Made by a program: the position numbers and the translations under genes
DNA from: Chthonomonas sp. UBA2362
GTDB lineage: Bacteria > Armatimonadota > Fimbriimonadia > Fimbriimonadales > Fimbriimonadaceae
Reading direction: 5' to 3'
DNA: 64,000 nucleotides
Assembly (NCBI GenBank): GCA_002344135.1
Contig: DDTO01000004.1
Span: 698,199 to 762,198 of the forward strand
Notes under the pieces: generated by a model
Database searches by the model: none
Told to the model about the DNA's origin: nothing
The model's input: the letters and a program-made list of their open reading frames with translations, nothing else
Shown: piece after piece, positions 56,342 to 64,000 of the stretch
Position numbering within the stretch: the first letter of the stretch is position 1
Layout of the letters: each line of letters opens with the position of its first letter

Positions 56342-56869
56342 GTGGCAAAATCTTGGTATGCGGTCCACACGATTGCGGGCCATGAAAACAAAGTGAAGGA
56401 CGTCCTCACCCGCCGCGCGGTGGTCGAGGGCTATTGGGAGACCGATCTCTTCCAGATCCTCATCCCGACCGAGAAGGAACTCACCACTCGAGGCGGAAAG
56501 CGCGTCGAGGTGGACCGAAAAGTCTTCCCCGGCTACATCCTGATCCAGATGAACTTGACCGACGACACCTTCAAGCTCGTGAAGTCCACGAGCGGGGTCA
56601 CCGGGTTCGTCTCCAGCGGGAACCGGCCGGTTCCGCTCGAGGATTACGAGGTCCGCCGGATCATGACGAACCTCGAAACGAGCAAGGAGGCCCCGCGCGT
56701 CGCTTTCAGCAAGAGTGACATCATCCGGGTTATCGAAGGTCCGTTCAGCGACTACACCGGCAAGATCGAGGAAGTACAGACCGACAAGGAACGCCTCAAG
56801 GTCCTGATCAACATCTTCGGCCGGGAGACCCCGGTCGATCTGGAATTCACCCAGGTCGAGCGGCTCTAG
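56342..56869 (+). CDS. nusG: Transcription termination/antitermination factor NusG
   Basis: 175 aa, GTG start. NusG binds RNA polymerase and links it to Rho or the ribosome. The NGN domain has WYAVHTIAGHENKVKDVL, KVFPGYILIQMNL and GVTGFVSSGNRPVPL. The C-terminal KOW domain reads IRVIEGPFSDYTGKIEEVQT at about residues 127-146, then KERLKVLINIFGRETPVDLEF. Full length. In most bacteria rplK-rplA follow, whereas here nadB does. Confidence 0.97.
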   Translation: MAKSWYAVHTIAGHENKVKDVLTRRAVVEGYWETDLFQILIPTEKELTTRGGKRVEVDRKVFPGYILIQMNLTDDTFKLVKSTSGVTGFVSSGNRPVPLEDYEVRRIMTNLETSKEAPRVAFSKSDIIRVIEGPFSDYTGKIEEVQTDKERLKVLINIFGRETPVDLEFTQVERL

Positions 56870-56887
56870 CTGCTCGGGGCGCAGCCC

Positions 56888-58390
56888 ATGGAGCAATTCG
56901 ATTATGTGGTCGTCGGCAGCGGGCTGGCGGGACTGACTTTCGCGCTCAAGGCGGCTGCTTCGGGCACCGTCGCCGTTCTGACCAAAGCCGAGATTCAAGA
57001 GTCGAACACCAGTTACGCCCAGGGTGGCATCGCCGCCGCCGTCGGAGAATCCGACTCTTGGCAGCTTCACGAAGAAGACACCCTCGTCGCGGGGGCCGGG
57101 CTCTGCGATCCTGAAGCCGTTCGCTTCCTCGTTCGGGAGGCGCCTGCGGCGATAACGTGGCTGACGGAGATCGGCGCGCGGTTCGACAGCGCCGATGGAA
57201 TCCTCGCCCTGGGGCGCGAGGGCGGCCATAGCCGCCACCGCATCGTCCACCATGCCGATAAGACCGGCTGGGAGATCGAGCGGGCAGTCACCGAAGCGGT
57301 AAGGCGTGACCCGAGGGTAACCGTCTTCGAAAACGCATTCGCCACCGATCTTCTCGTGGATCAAGGCCGATGCGTCGGGGTTGCCGCGCGGCTCATTCAC
57401 CGGGGCGATCGACGCTTTGCCGCAAGAGCCACTCTCGTGGCTACCGGCGGCTGCGGGCGGCTCTACACGCACACCACGAACCCCAGGATCGCCACCGGCG
57501 ACGGGATCGGCCTCGGCGCGAGGGCGGGCGCGCGGATCGAGAACATGGAGTTCATGCAGTTCCACCCGACCACCCTGTACCACCCTCAGCTTCGGTCGTT
57601 TCTGATTACAGAAGCCGTGCGCGGAGCGGGCGGAACCCTGCGCAACCACCTCGGCACGAGGTTCATGTACGACTATGACGGGCGCCTCGAACTCGCTCCC
57701 CGCGACATCGTCGCCCGCGCGATCGACGCTGAGATGAAGCGCCTCGATACCTGGTGCGTGTATCTCGACGTGGCCCATCTTCCGCGGGAGGAGATCGAGG
57801 AAGAGTTTCCCACGATCTCGGAGCGGCTGGAGTCGGTCGGCATCCACCTCTTCAAGGACTGGATCCCCGTGGTCCCCGCCCAGCACTACGCGTGTGGAGG
57901 GCTGACGACCGATCTCGGTGGCCGCACGAGCGTGGCCGGGCTCTACGCGGCGGGCGAGGTGGCCAACACCGGCGTCCACGGGGCGAATCGATTGGCCAGC
58001 AACAGCCTCCTCGAAGCTTTGGTCTTCGCTTCCTCGGCGGCTGAGGCCGTCCGGTCCGAGCCCGCCACACCAACGACGCTGCCCGCGCCCGCCCCGCTTC
58101 ACTGCGTTAATGAAAACGATGCCGTGCGGATCCGACGCGCCCTTCAGAAGACGATGACCGAGCAGGCGGGGATCGTCCGCACGACCAGAGGCTTGGAGGA
58201 AGCGCGGAGCGCCGTCGCCGGCCTGGCGGAGCAGTATCGGAAGCTGCCCGGCGCGGCATTCTCGGCCTACTCGATCGAGACGGAGAACCTGCTCGCCACG
58301 GCCAGCTTCGTCGTCGAGGGCGCGCTGGCCCGCAAGGAGAACGTCGGCCTTCACTTCAACGCAGACTTCGCCTCGAACGGGTCACAATGA
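56888..58390 (+). CDS. nadB: L-aspartate oxidase
   Basis: 500 aa flavoenzyme that makes iminoaspartate for NAD synthesis. FAD fold VVGSGLAGLTFALKAA at about residues 8-23; SYAQGGIAAAVGESDSW at about 42-58; REGGHSRHRIVH at about 115-126, with the catalytic Arg region typical of the succinate dehydrogenase/NadB family; EFMQFHPTTLY at about 221; GGLTTDLGGRTSVAGLYAAGEVA at about 337-359. nadA and nadC are not in the window. It is probably transcribed with nusG (18-bp gap). Confidence 0.95.
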   Translation: MEQFDYVVVGSGLAGLTFALKAAASGTVAVLTKAEIQESNTSYAQGGIAAAVGESDSWQLHEEDTLVAGAGLCDPEAVRFLVREAPAAITWLTEIGARFDSADGILALGREGGHSRHRIVHHADKTGWEIERAVTEAVRRDPRVTVFENAFATDLLVDQGRCVGVAARLIHRGDRRFAARATLVATGGCGRLYTHTTNPRIATGDGIGLGARAGARIENMEFMQFHPTTLYHPQLRSFLITEAVRGAGGTLRNHLGTRFMYDYDGRLELAPRDIVARAIDAEMKRLDTWCVYLDVAHLPREEIEEEFPTISERLESVGIHLFKDWIPVVPAQHYACGGLTTDLGGRTSVAGLYAAGEVANTGVHGANRLASNSLLEALVFASSAAEAVRSEPATPTTLPAPAPLHCVNENDAVRIRRALQKTMTEQAGIVRTTRGLEEARSAVAGLAEQYRKLPGAAFSAYSIETENLLATASFVVEGALARKENVGLHFNADFASNGSQ

Positions 58391-58394
58391 AGCC
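58383..58394 (+). promoter_or_regulatory. Candidate -10 hexamer, leaderless
   Basis: CACAAT at 58383-58388 ends 6 nt before the ATG at 58395 and lies inside the end of nadB. Without a Shine-Dalgarno it fits the leaderless pattern. Confidence 0.35.
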
Positions 58395-58961
58395 ATGGTC
58401 GCTTGCCTGCTTCTAGCCGTCGCGCTTCAAGGCCCAACCCTCGCTCAGGTCGAAGACCGCCTCTGCCGTAACGGCTACACCGAGTCGCTCTTCGATGCTC
58501 AGTGGGCGATCTCGCAGGGGGCCAAAATCGTGCCCATCCTCGATAAGATGCTCGGCCAGAAGAAGAAGTACGCCGACGTGAGCGAGTACACGGGCGCCTT
58601 CCCGTTCAATGCCGAGTACGCGCTGGCCCACATCGACGTGCCCGCCGCGCAGGCCGCCCTCAAGAAGCACAAGATAAAGTACGGCCTCCAGGGTTGGAAC
58701 CTCCGCCGGAAGATGAAGAGCCAGTCCTACGGGGTCGTCTATAAAGACTCGGCCCTTTCCCCCAAAGCGAGCGGCAAGATCGGCAGCGCGCTGATCCTCA
58801 AGCCGGGAACCGAGGTTCGGATTCTCAAGGCAGCGGTAGAAAACCCTAGCGAGGAAGGCGCCCGTGGCGGACCGGCCACCTTTGCCTACGTCGAGGTCCT
58901 CAAGACCAAGCGCAAGGGCTACGTCCAACTCGCTGCCGACGTCTTCGATCCCTTCTTCTAG
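58395..58961 (+). CDS. Small exported protein, SH3-like C-terminus
   Basis: 188 aa with an N-terminal signal-like hydrophobic stretch (MVACLLLAVALQGPTLA). The middle is helical and Lys-rich. The last 80 residues look like a small beta barrel (SALILKPGTEVRILKAAVEN and FAYVEVLKTKRKGYVQL), as in bacterial SH3 domains. No specific family is recognised. It lies between nadB and an aminotransferase with 4-bp and 3-bp gaps, which suggests co-transcription. Confidence 0.6.
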   Translation: MVACLLLAVALQGPTLAQVEDRLCRNGYTESLFDAQWAISQGAKIVPILDKMLGQKKKYADVSEYTGAFPFNAEYALAHIDVPAAQAALKKHKIKYGLQGWNLRRKMKSQSYGVVYKDSALSPKASGKIGSALILKPGTEVRILKAAVENPSEEGARGGPATFAYVEVLKTKRKGYVQLAADVFDPFF

Positions 58962-58964
58962 GTC

Positions 58965-60191
58965 ATGCCGAAGATTTCCAGCCGAGCAGTCCAAATGCCC
59001 GCCTCGCCGATCCGGCGGCTCGTGCCCTTCGCAGAAGCCGCCAAGGCCAGGGGCACCCACATCTACCACCTCAACATCGGCCAGCCCGACGTCGAGTCGC
59101 CCGCGGAGTTCTGGAAAGCCATCCGCGGCTTTGGCGACAAGGTGCTCGAATACAGCCACTCCGCCGGTAACGCCTCCCTGCGGCGCAAGATGCTCCACTT
59201 CTACTCGGAGCGGGGCATCGACCTCGGCGAGAACCAGATCGTGGTCACCACCGCCGGATCGGAGGCCATTCGCTTTGCCCTGATGGCCTGCCTCGACCCG
59301 GGTGACGAGGTGATCGTCCCCGAGCCCCTTTATGCGAACTACCTCGGCTTCGCGTGCGAGTCGGACGTGTCGGTCGTGCCCATTACGACCCATATCGAAC
59401 ACGACTTTCGGCTGCCTCCGATCGAGGAGTTCCGGAGGCGACTCAGTCCCCGGACCAAAGCGATCCTCGTCTGCAATCCGAGCAACCCGACCGGCGCGCT
59501 CTACGGGGCCGACCAACTCGAGGAACTCCGGGAACTCGTCCTCGAGCGCGACCTGTTCCTCATCGCCGACGAGGTCTATCGCGAGTTCAACTACACGGGC
59601 CAGGAATGCCCCTCTGTGCTCCAGATGGCCGGCCTCGAGCGGCATGCCGTCATGGTCGATTCGGTAAGCAAACGCTACTCGCTCTGCGGGGCCCGGATCG
59701 GCTTCCTTTGTTCGCGCAATGGCGAGGTGATGACGTCGGCGCTCAAGTTCGCCCAAGCCCGCCTCTCTCCCCCGACCCTAGAGCAGGTCGGAGTCGAGGC
59801 CTCCCTCGCCGCGCCGCAATCGTACTTCGACGCCGTCCGGGAGGAGTATCGGCTGCGCCGAGACCTTATCACGTCGGAGCTGCGCGCGATGGAGGGCGTC
59901 GTCTGCCCGCGGATCGATGGCGCGTTCTACGCCACGGTCCACCTGCCGATCGACGACGCCGATGTGTTCTGCCGGTGGCTGCTCGAGTCGTTCGAGCATC
60001 GCGGCAGGACCGTCATGCTCGCCCCCGCCACCGGCTTCTACGCTACCGAGGGGCTCGGCAAGCAAGAGGTTCGCATCGCCTACGTTCTCAACCGAGAGGC
60101 CCTGGGCAAAGCCATGGAATGCCTCGGCGAAGCGCTGAATGCCTACCCCGGTCGGACCGAGGCGCCCGCCCCGCGGCTGGCCCACTCTTAG
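58965..60191 (+). CDS. Class I/II PLP-dependent aminotransferase
   Basis: 408 aa, fold type I aminotransferase (aspartate aminotransferase-like). Seen: HLNIGQPDVESP at about residues 35-46, EYSHSAGNASLRRKM, PSNPTGALY with the conserved Asn at about 178, DEVYREF with the PLP-binding Asp and Tyr at about 204-210, and the Schiff-base Lys in DSVSKRYSLCGARIG at about 231-245. The donor cannot be read from sequence. It lies between a small exported protein and trpF, so a role in aromatic or aspartate metabolism is possible. Confidence 0.9.
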   Translation: MPKISSRAVQMPASPIRRLVPFAEAAKARGTHIYHLNIGQPDVESPAEFWKAIRGFGDKVLEYSHSAGNASLRRKMLHFYSERGIDLGENQIVVTTAGSEAIRFALMACLDPGDEVIVPEPLYANYLGFACESDVSVVPITTHIEHDFRLPPIEEFRRRLSPRTKAILVCNPSNPTGALYGADQLEELRELVLERDLFLIADEVYREFNYTGQECPSVLQMAGLERHAVMVDSVSKRYSLCGARIGFLCSRNGEVMTSALKFAQARLSPPTLEQVGVEASLAAPQSYFDAVREEYRLRRDLITSELRAMEGVVCPRIDGAFYATVHLPIDDADVFCRWLLESFEHRGRTVMLAPATGFYATEGLGKQEVRIAYVLNREALGKAMECLGEALNAYPGRTEAPAPRLAHS

Positions 60192-60197
60192 GCGAAC

Positions 60198-60860
60198 ATG
60201 GCTCGGGTCCGCGTCAAGGTCTGCTGCATCGCGTCCCGCGATGAAGCCGATCTCGCCGTCAAGATGGGGGCCGATGCCGTCGGCCTGGTTTCGGCCATGC
60301 CGAGCGGACCCGGGCCGATCGAAGAGCCCCTCATCCGGCAGATCGCCGATCACCTGCCGCCGCCGGTCGCGAGTTTCCTGCTGACGAGCGAGACCTCCGC
60401 CGACGCCATCGCCGACCAAATCCGCCGATGCCGGCCGAGCGTCGTTCAGCTGGTGGACTGGGTCGAGCCTCAGGCGATTCGCAGGCTTCGTAAGAGCGGG
60501 TTCGGCGTTCGCTTCGTCCAGGTGGTCCACGTCGAAGACGACCGCGCCATCGAGGCGGCACGGCTCGCGGCCACGGAGGCCGATGCGATCCTGCTCGACT
60601 CGGGGCGCCCGAGCCTGGCCGTGCCCGAGCTCGGGGGCACCGGGCGAACCCACGATTGGGAGGTCAGCGCGGAGATCGTCCGGCGGCTCGCCAAGCCCGT
60701 GTTCCTCGCCGGGGGCCTGCATGCGGGCAACGTCGCCGAGGCGGTCCGCCAGGTGCGTCCCTACGCGGTCGACGTCTGCAGCGGGGTGAGGCAGGAGGGC
60801 CGGCTCGATGGCAAGCGGTTGGGCGACTTCATCCGAGCCGTCTTGACAGCGTCCGCGTGA
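60198..60860 (+). CDS. trpF: Phosphoribosylanthranilate isomerase-like protein
   Basis: 220 aa TIM barrel that converts phosphoribosylanthranilate to CdRP in tryptophan synthesis. The N-terminus reads VRVKVCCIASRDEADLA; family members normally have KICGIT, so the catalytic Cys is kept and the following Gly is Cys. The second acid is probably in AILLDS (about residue 134). GGTGRTHDW at about 149-157 and FLAGGLHAGNVAEAVRQVRP, then AVDVCSGVR, bind the phosphate. No other trp gene is in the window. It follows the aminotransferase by 6 bp. Confidence 0.87.
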   Translation: MARVRVKVCCIASRDEADLAVKMGADAVGLVSAMPSGPGPIEEPLIRQIADHLPPPVASFLLTSETSADAIADQIRRCRPSVVQLVDWVEPQAIRRLRKSGFGVRFVQVVHVEDDRAIEAARLAATEADAILLDSGRPSLAVPELGGTGRTHDWEVSAEIVRRLAKPVFLAGGLHAGNVAEAVRQVRPYAVDVCSGVRQEGRLDGKRLGDFIRAVLTASA

Positions 60861-60899
60861 CCCCGCCCAAAGGCCATCATCCCCCTCGCGGGCATGTGA

Positions 60900-61039
60900 G
60901 GGCGGTGCGTGTACGTTAGACGACCGGAGGAGAAGCGGACGACGAGCGGTAGACGAGCGGTGTACACCGGTGGGTATACCGCTCGTTTACCGCTGGTATA
61001 CCGCTTGTATACCGCTCGTCTAAGGTACACGCCCCGCCC
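60900..61039. repeat. 140-bp near-palindromic element with 11-bp iterons
   Basis: Terminal inverted repeats of 24 bp (60900-60923 and 61016-61039) match at 22 of 24 positions. Inside, GACGAGCGGT is repeated at 60941 and 60952, and its reverse complement type ACCGCTnGTnT is repeated at 60978, 60989, 61000 and 61011, all with exactly 11-bp period. The element lies between two convergent genes. The rest of 60861-61174 shows no gene. Confidence 0.8.
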
Positions 61040-61174
61040 TGGGTAGGAGGTGGATTCCCTAGCCGTAACCTAGAAGCGGGCACGCGGGATAGAGGCTTGC
61101 GGCGCAGACGGCATCACCGGTAAGCCGTCCGAGTGCCATGCAAAGGGACAGGCCCGTGCTTGGCGTTCGCCATT

Positions 61175-64000
61175 TCAGACGGTCTTCCCGAGCAAAACGG
61201 GCAGGTTCGGCTCGCATCGTGCCGCCGGCATCGGGACTTCGAATCGAAGGGCGCGTTCCACGTAGCCGAGGAGGGAGTCGGGTTTGGGGAGGCCGAGCAT
61301 CTCTCTGGCTTCGGCGAGGAGGAGTTCGAGTTCGAGCCGTGTGTCCCAAGTTTGGGCAGCGAGGTTGGTGGGGGCGTCGCCTTGCGTCGGCTTCGCGGCG
61401 GCCCGCGCCTCGACCTGGGCGAGGAGGGCCTTGGCTTCGGCCTCGCGCCCCAGTTTAGCGAGGGTCATGGCGAGGAAGACTTGGCCGATACGGCTCGGGC
61501 TGTCCCCCTGGACCGCCGGATGCAGCCGCTTCTCCGCCTCCTCGTACCGCCCAGCACGGAAGAGCAAAGCGCCGGGGGAATCGGCGCGGGCGTACCGCTG
61601 TGGACCGCTCGCCGCGGCCTTCTCGACGGCCTCGAGGAGCGGCCCGAAGTCCTCTAGGGCGCCGGGAGCGGCGCGAGCCGCGATCGCGGCTTGGAAGACA
61701 TCGTCGGCGGGCGAGTCGGGCTTCAACGCTTGGACTGCGGCTCGGGCCGCGGAGCGCCAGCCCTCGCGGTCGCCGAGGCGGAGCCGGAGGAGGGCGAGGG
61801 ACTTGCGGTCGGTAGCGGTGGCGCGAGGGTCACCCACGATCTGCGCCGCCACGTCCGCAAGGTCCGACCATCGCCCCTCACTCGCTTGAATCGGCACTTT
61901 GGAGCGCAGGTGATTGATCGGCAGCCGGTTCAGCCGCTTGCGGGCGTCGCCCACGATGCCCGGGTCAGGACTTTCCAGGGCGGCCTCGAGGGCGTTTTGG
62001 ACGTCGTCGGTCCCAACGAGGTTGGGAGTAAGCCAGTGCTTGGTCTGCCAGTTCCAAGCGAACGCGTCCCCGGCCTTCGCGGAGGAGGCGAGTTGCTCGG
62101 CAACCCAGGCTTCGTGGCGGACGAAGATCAACTCCGCCGCCGCCTCCCGGCTGAGCGGCACGATCCTCGCCTCGTTGCCGGTGGCAAGAAGCAGGAATTG
62201 CCCGTCGGGGGAGAACGAGGCGCTATAGACCCAGCCCGTATGCCTCTGCAGGGCGGCGATCTCTCGCCCGTCCCGCGCGTCCCAGACCCGGGCGGTGCCA
62301 TCGACACTCCCGGTGACCACCCGCGTCCCGTCGGGGGAAAACGAGGCGCTGACGACCAAGCTCGTATGCCCCTTCAGGGCGGCGAGTTCTCTGCCGTCCC
62401 GCGCGTCCCAGACCCGGGCGGTCCTGTCATCGCTCGCGGTGACCACCCGCGTCCCGTCGGGGGAGAACGAGGCGCTATAGACCGGCTCCGTGTGGCCCTT
62501 CAGGGCGGCGAGTTCTCTGCCGTCCCGCGCGTCCCAGACCTGGGCGGTGCCATCGCTACTCGCGGTGACCACCCGCGTCCCGTCGGGGGAGAACGAGGCG
62601 CTCCTGACCCCTCCCCTATGTCCTTTCAGGGCGGCGAGTTCTCTGCCGTCCCGCGCGTCCCAGACCCGGGCGGTATTGTCGAGACTCGCGGTGACCACCC
62701 GAGTCCCGTCGGGGGAGAACGAGGCGCTATAGACCGGCTCCGTGTGTCCCTTCAGGGCGGCGAGTTCTCGCCCGTCCCGGGCGTCCCAGACCCGGGCGGT
62801 GCCATCGACACTCCCGGTGACCACCCGCGTCCCGTCGGGGGAGAACGAGGCGCTGACGACCAAGCTCGTATGCCCCTTCAGGGCGGCGAGTTCTCTGCCG
62901 TCCCGCGCGTCCCAGACCCGGGCGGTCCTGTCATCGCTCTCGGTGACCACCCGCGTCCCGTCGGGGGAGAACGAGGCGCTATAGACCGGCTCCGTGTGTC
63001 CCTTCAGGGCGGCGAGTTCTCGCCCGTCCCGGGCGTCCCAGACCCGGGCGGTATTGTCGAGACTCGCGGTGACCACCCGCGTCCCGTCGGGGGAGAACGA
63101 GCCGCTGACGACCAAGCTCGTATGCCCCTTCAGGGCGGCGAGTTCTCTGCCGTCCCGCGCGTCCCAGACCCGGGCGGTCCTGTCATCGCTCGCGGTGACC
63201 ACCCGCGTCCCGTCGGGGGAGAACGAGGCGCTATAGACCGGCTCCGTGTGTCCCTTCAGGGCGGCGAGTTCTCTGCCGTCCCGCGCGTCCCAGACCCGGG
63301 CGGTATTGTCGAGACTCGCGGTGACCACCCGGGTCCCGTCGGGGGAGAACGAAGCGGAACTCACGGATCCGGAGTGCCCGCGCAACTCCAATAGGTGGGT
63401 GCTCATCCGGTAATCCCAGTACCCCCACTCGGGGCCGCGGAAGGCGGCGTAGGTCGGCTTGGCGGTCTCGTCGAGGAGTTCCTGCACGCGTCCGAATTGG
63501 TTGTTCTCGAACGCGGTCTGGATCAGGCTCAGGTTCGCCTGATAGAGGAGGCGGTCGGTGGCCTCGCGGGCGGCCTTCTCCTGCTTGGCGAGGGTGTCGG
63601 CGCGGTTCTTCTCGTCGACCGCCTTCTTGCGCTCGCGGTCGGCTTCGTTCTTGGCGGCGACGGCGCGGTTGCGCTCCCGGTCGGCCGTTTGCTTCTCCCG
63701 CGTCGCCTGCGCAAGGGCGGTCTTGGTTTGCTCGTTCGCCAGGCGCGCCTCTTCGGCTTTCTCGTCCGCTCGGTCCTTCTCCGCCTTCGCGGTCTTCAGG
63801 GCGGCCAGGGTCTGCTTGTTGGCCTCTTCGGCTTCCTTCGCCCGCCGGGTCGCCTCTTCGGCCTTATCGTTGGCGCGTCTCCGCTCCGAATCGGCAACGA
63901 CCGCTGACCGCTTCGCCTCGGCCTTCGCCGCCGCCTCGCTGTTCGCCTTCACGAAGCCGAACACCGCCAGGGCTCCGATCGCCACCGCCACCGAGCCCGC
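61175..64000 (-). CDS. WD40-repeat protein, C-terminal part (kinase-type), partial
   Basis: At least 941 aa; the frame runs off the window, so the N-terminus is missing. It begins in a membrane helix (AVAIGALAVFGFV), then a long charged coiled coil (about residues 20-140, rich in EKD, ADRER and AKN units). Nine nearly identical 42-aa WD40 repeats follow (for example GHTEPVYSASFSPDGTRVVT and ARVWDARDGRELAALK) plus a degenerate tenth, then a helical TPR-like C-terminus. In planctomycetes and relatives this layout lies behind a cytoplasmic Ser/Thr kinase domain; here that domain would be outside the window. Confidence 0.88.
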   Translation of the reverse strand, partial: AGSVAVAIGALAVFGFVKANSEAAAKAEAKRSAVVADSERRRANDKAEEATRRAKEAEEANKQTLAALKTAKAEKDRADEKAEEARLANEQTKTALAQATREKQTADRERNRAVAAKNEADRERKKAVDEKNRADTLAKQEKAAREATDRLLYQANLSLIQTAFENNQFGRVQELLDETAKPTYAAFRGPEWGYWDYRMSTHLLELRGHSGSVSSASFSPDGTRVVTASLDNTARVWDARDGRELAALKGHTEPVYSASFSPDGTRVVTASDDRTARVWDARDGRELAALKGHTSLVVSGSFSPDGTRVVTASLDNTARVWDARDGRELAALKGHTEPVYSASFSPDGTRVVTESDDRTARVWDARDGRELAALKGHTSLVVSASFSPDGTRVVTGSVDGTARVWDARDGRELAALKGHTEPVYSASFSPDGTRVVTASLDNTARVWDARDGRELAALKGHRGGVRSASFSPDGTRVVTASSDGTAQVWDARDGRELAALKGHTEPVYSASFSPDGTRVVTASDDRTARVWDARDGRELAALKGHTSLVVSASFSPDGTRVVTGSVDGTARVWDARDGREIAALQRHTGWVYSASFSPDGQFLLLATGNEARIVPLSREAAAELIFVRHEAWVAEQLASSAKAGDAFAWNWQTKHWLTPNLVGTDDVQNALEAALESPDPGIVGDARKRLNRLPINHLRSKVPIQASEGRWSDLADVAAQIVGDPRATATDRKSLALLRLRLGDREGWRSAARAAVQALKPDSPADDVFQAAIAARAAPGALEDFGPLLEAVEKAAASGPQRYARADSPGALLFRAGRYEEAEKRLHPAVQGDSPSRIGQVFLAMTLAKLGREAEAKALLAQVEARAAAKPTQGDAPTNLAAQTWDTRLELELLLAEAREMLGLPKPDSLLGYVERALRFEVPMPAARCEPNLPVLLGKTV

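Noticed and set aside
60941..61020. SARP operator upstream of a promoter
   Set aside because: The 11-bp period fits such operators, but the site lies between two convergent gene ends, so no promoter is served. It is kept as a finding without this function.
60761..61030. 89-codon minus-strand frame over the palindromic element
   Set aside because: Its residues are translated 11-bp repeats; no start signal and no homology.
61691..63394. 567-codon open frame opposite the WD40 gene
   Set aside because: It is a periodic shadow of the 126-bp repeats; its repeat units have no independent features.

Overview
The window is 64 kb of GC-rich (roughly 64%) bacterial chromosome, densely packed, with many 1-8 bp overlaps between consecutive genes. 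The gene content fits a member of the Armatimonadota (Fimbriimonadia-like) best: a prepilin of the H-X9-DG type, Tat-exported Gfo/Idh oxidoreductases, amidohydrolase clusters, giant SARP/STAND/TPR regulators, a WD40-tailed membrane protein of kinase type, and GC-rich dispersed palindromes between genes. This placement is inferred from gene content only; Planctomycetota or Chloroflexota are less likely alternatives.

Layout. 0.1-5.1 kb: L,D-transpeptidase lipoprotein, thioredoxin, then a tight operon of a small membrane protein, an FAD amine oxidase, a YtcJ-type amidohydrolase and a DUF4434 protein. 5.3-9.3 kb: DIP1984-like protein, dihydroorotase, a MarR repressor divergent from a DoxX gene with a clear promoter/operator, and an AcuC/HDAC-like deacetylase. 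9.3-9.7 kb: repeats. 9.7-25.6 kb: housekeeping block of mazG, der, rpoC, rpoB, glnE, purH and an EVE-domain gene. 25.6-26.4 kb: a DUF559 nuclease remnant and repeats. 26.4-33.4 kb: STAND regulator 1, divergent from two GT2 glycosyltransferases and an O-antigen-ligase-like polymerase. 33.5-41.2 kb (minus strand): adenylate-cyclase-like protein, three amidohydrolase domains in two genes, Gfo/Idh oxidoreductase, prepilin, tiny lipoprotein. 41.4-47.0 kb: STAND regulator 2, divergent from an FHA-PP2C signalling pair and a small gene behind an 11-bp repeat array. 47.0-47.4 kb: repeats and an Rhs remnant. 47.4-55.0 kb: STAND regulator 3, divergent from a secreted subtilase and an Asp-box beta-propeller/dockerin protein. 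55.0-60.9 kb: rplA-secE-nusG-nadB, a small secreted protein, an aminotransferase and trpF. 60.9-61.04 kb: a 140-bp near-palindromic element. 61.2-64 kb: WD40-repeat protein cut by the window end.

Main signals. Three large regulators of one architecture (winged helix, BTAD, NB-ARC-type ATPase, TPR) each sit head to head with a different surface or signalling operon, and one of the three shared promoter regions carries short direct repeats at about one-helical-turn spacing. Many genes have a TANAAT-like hexamer 6-10 nt before the start codon and no Shine-Dalgarno, which suggests widespread leaderless transcription. RpoB carries natural substitutions at two rifampicin-contact positions. Several families of GC-rich dispersed palindromes fill the gaps and in one case have replaced the end of a gene.
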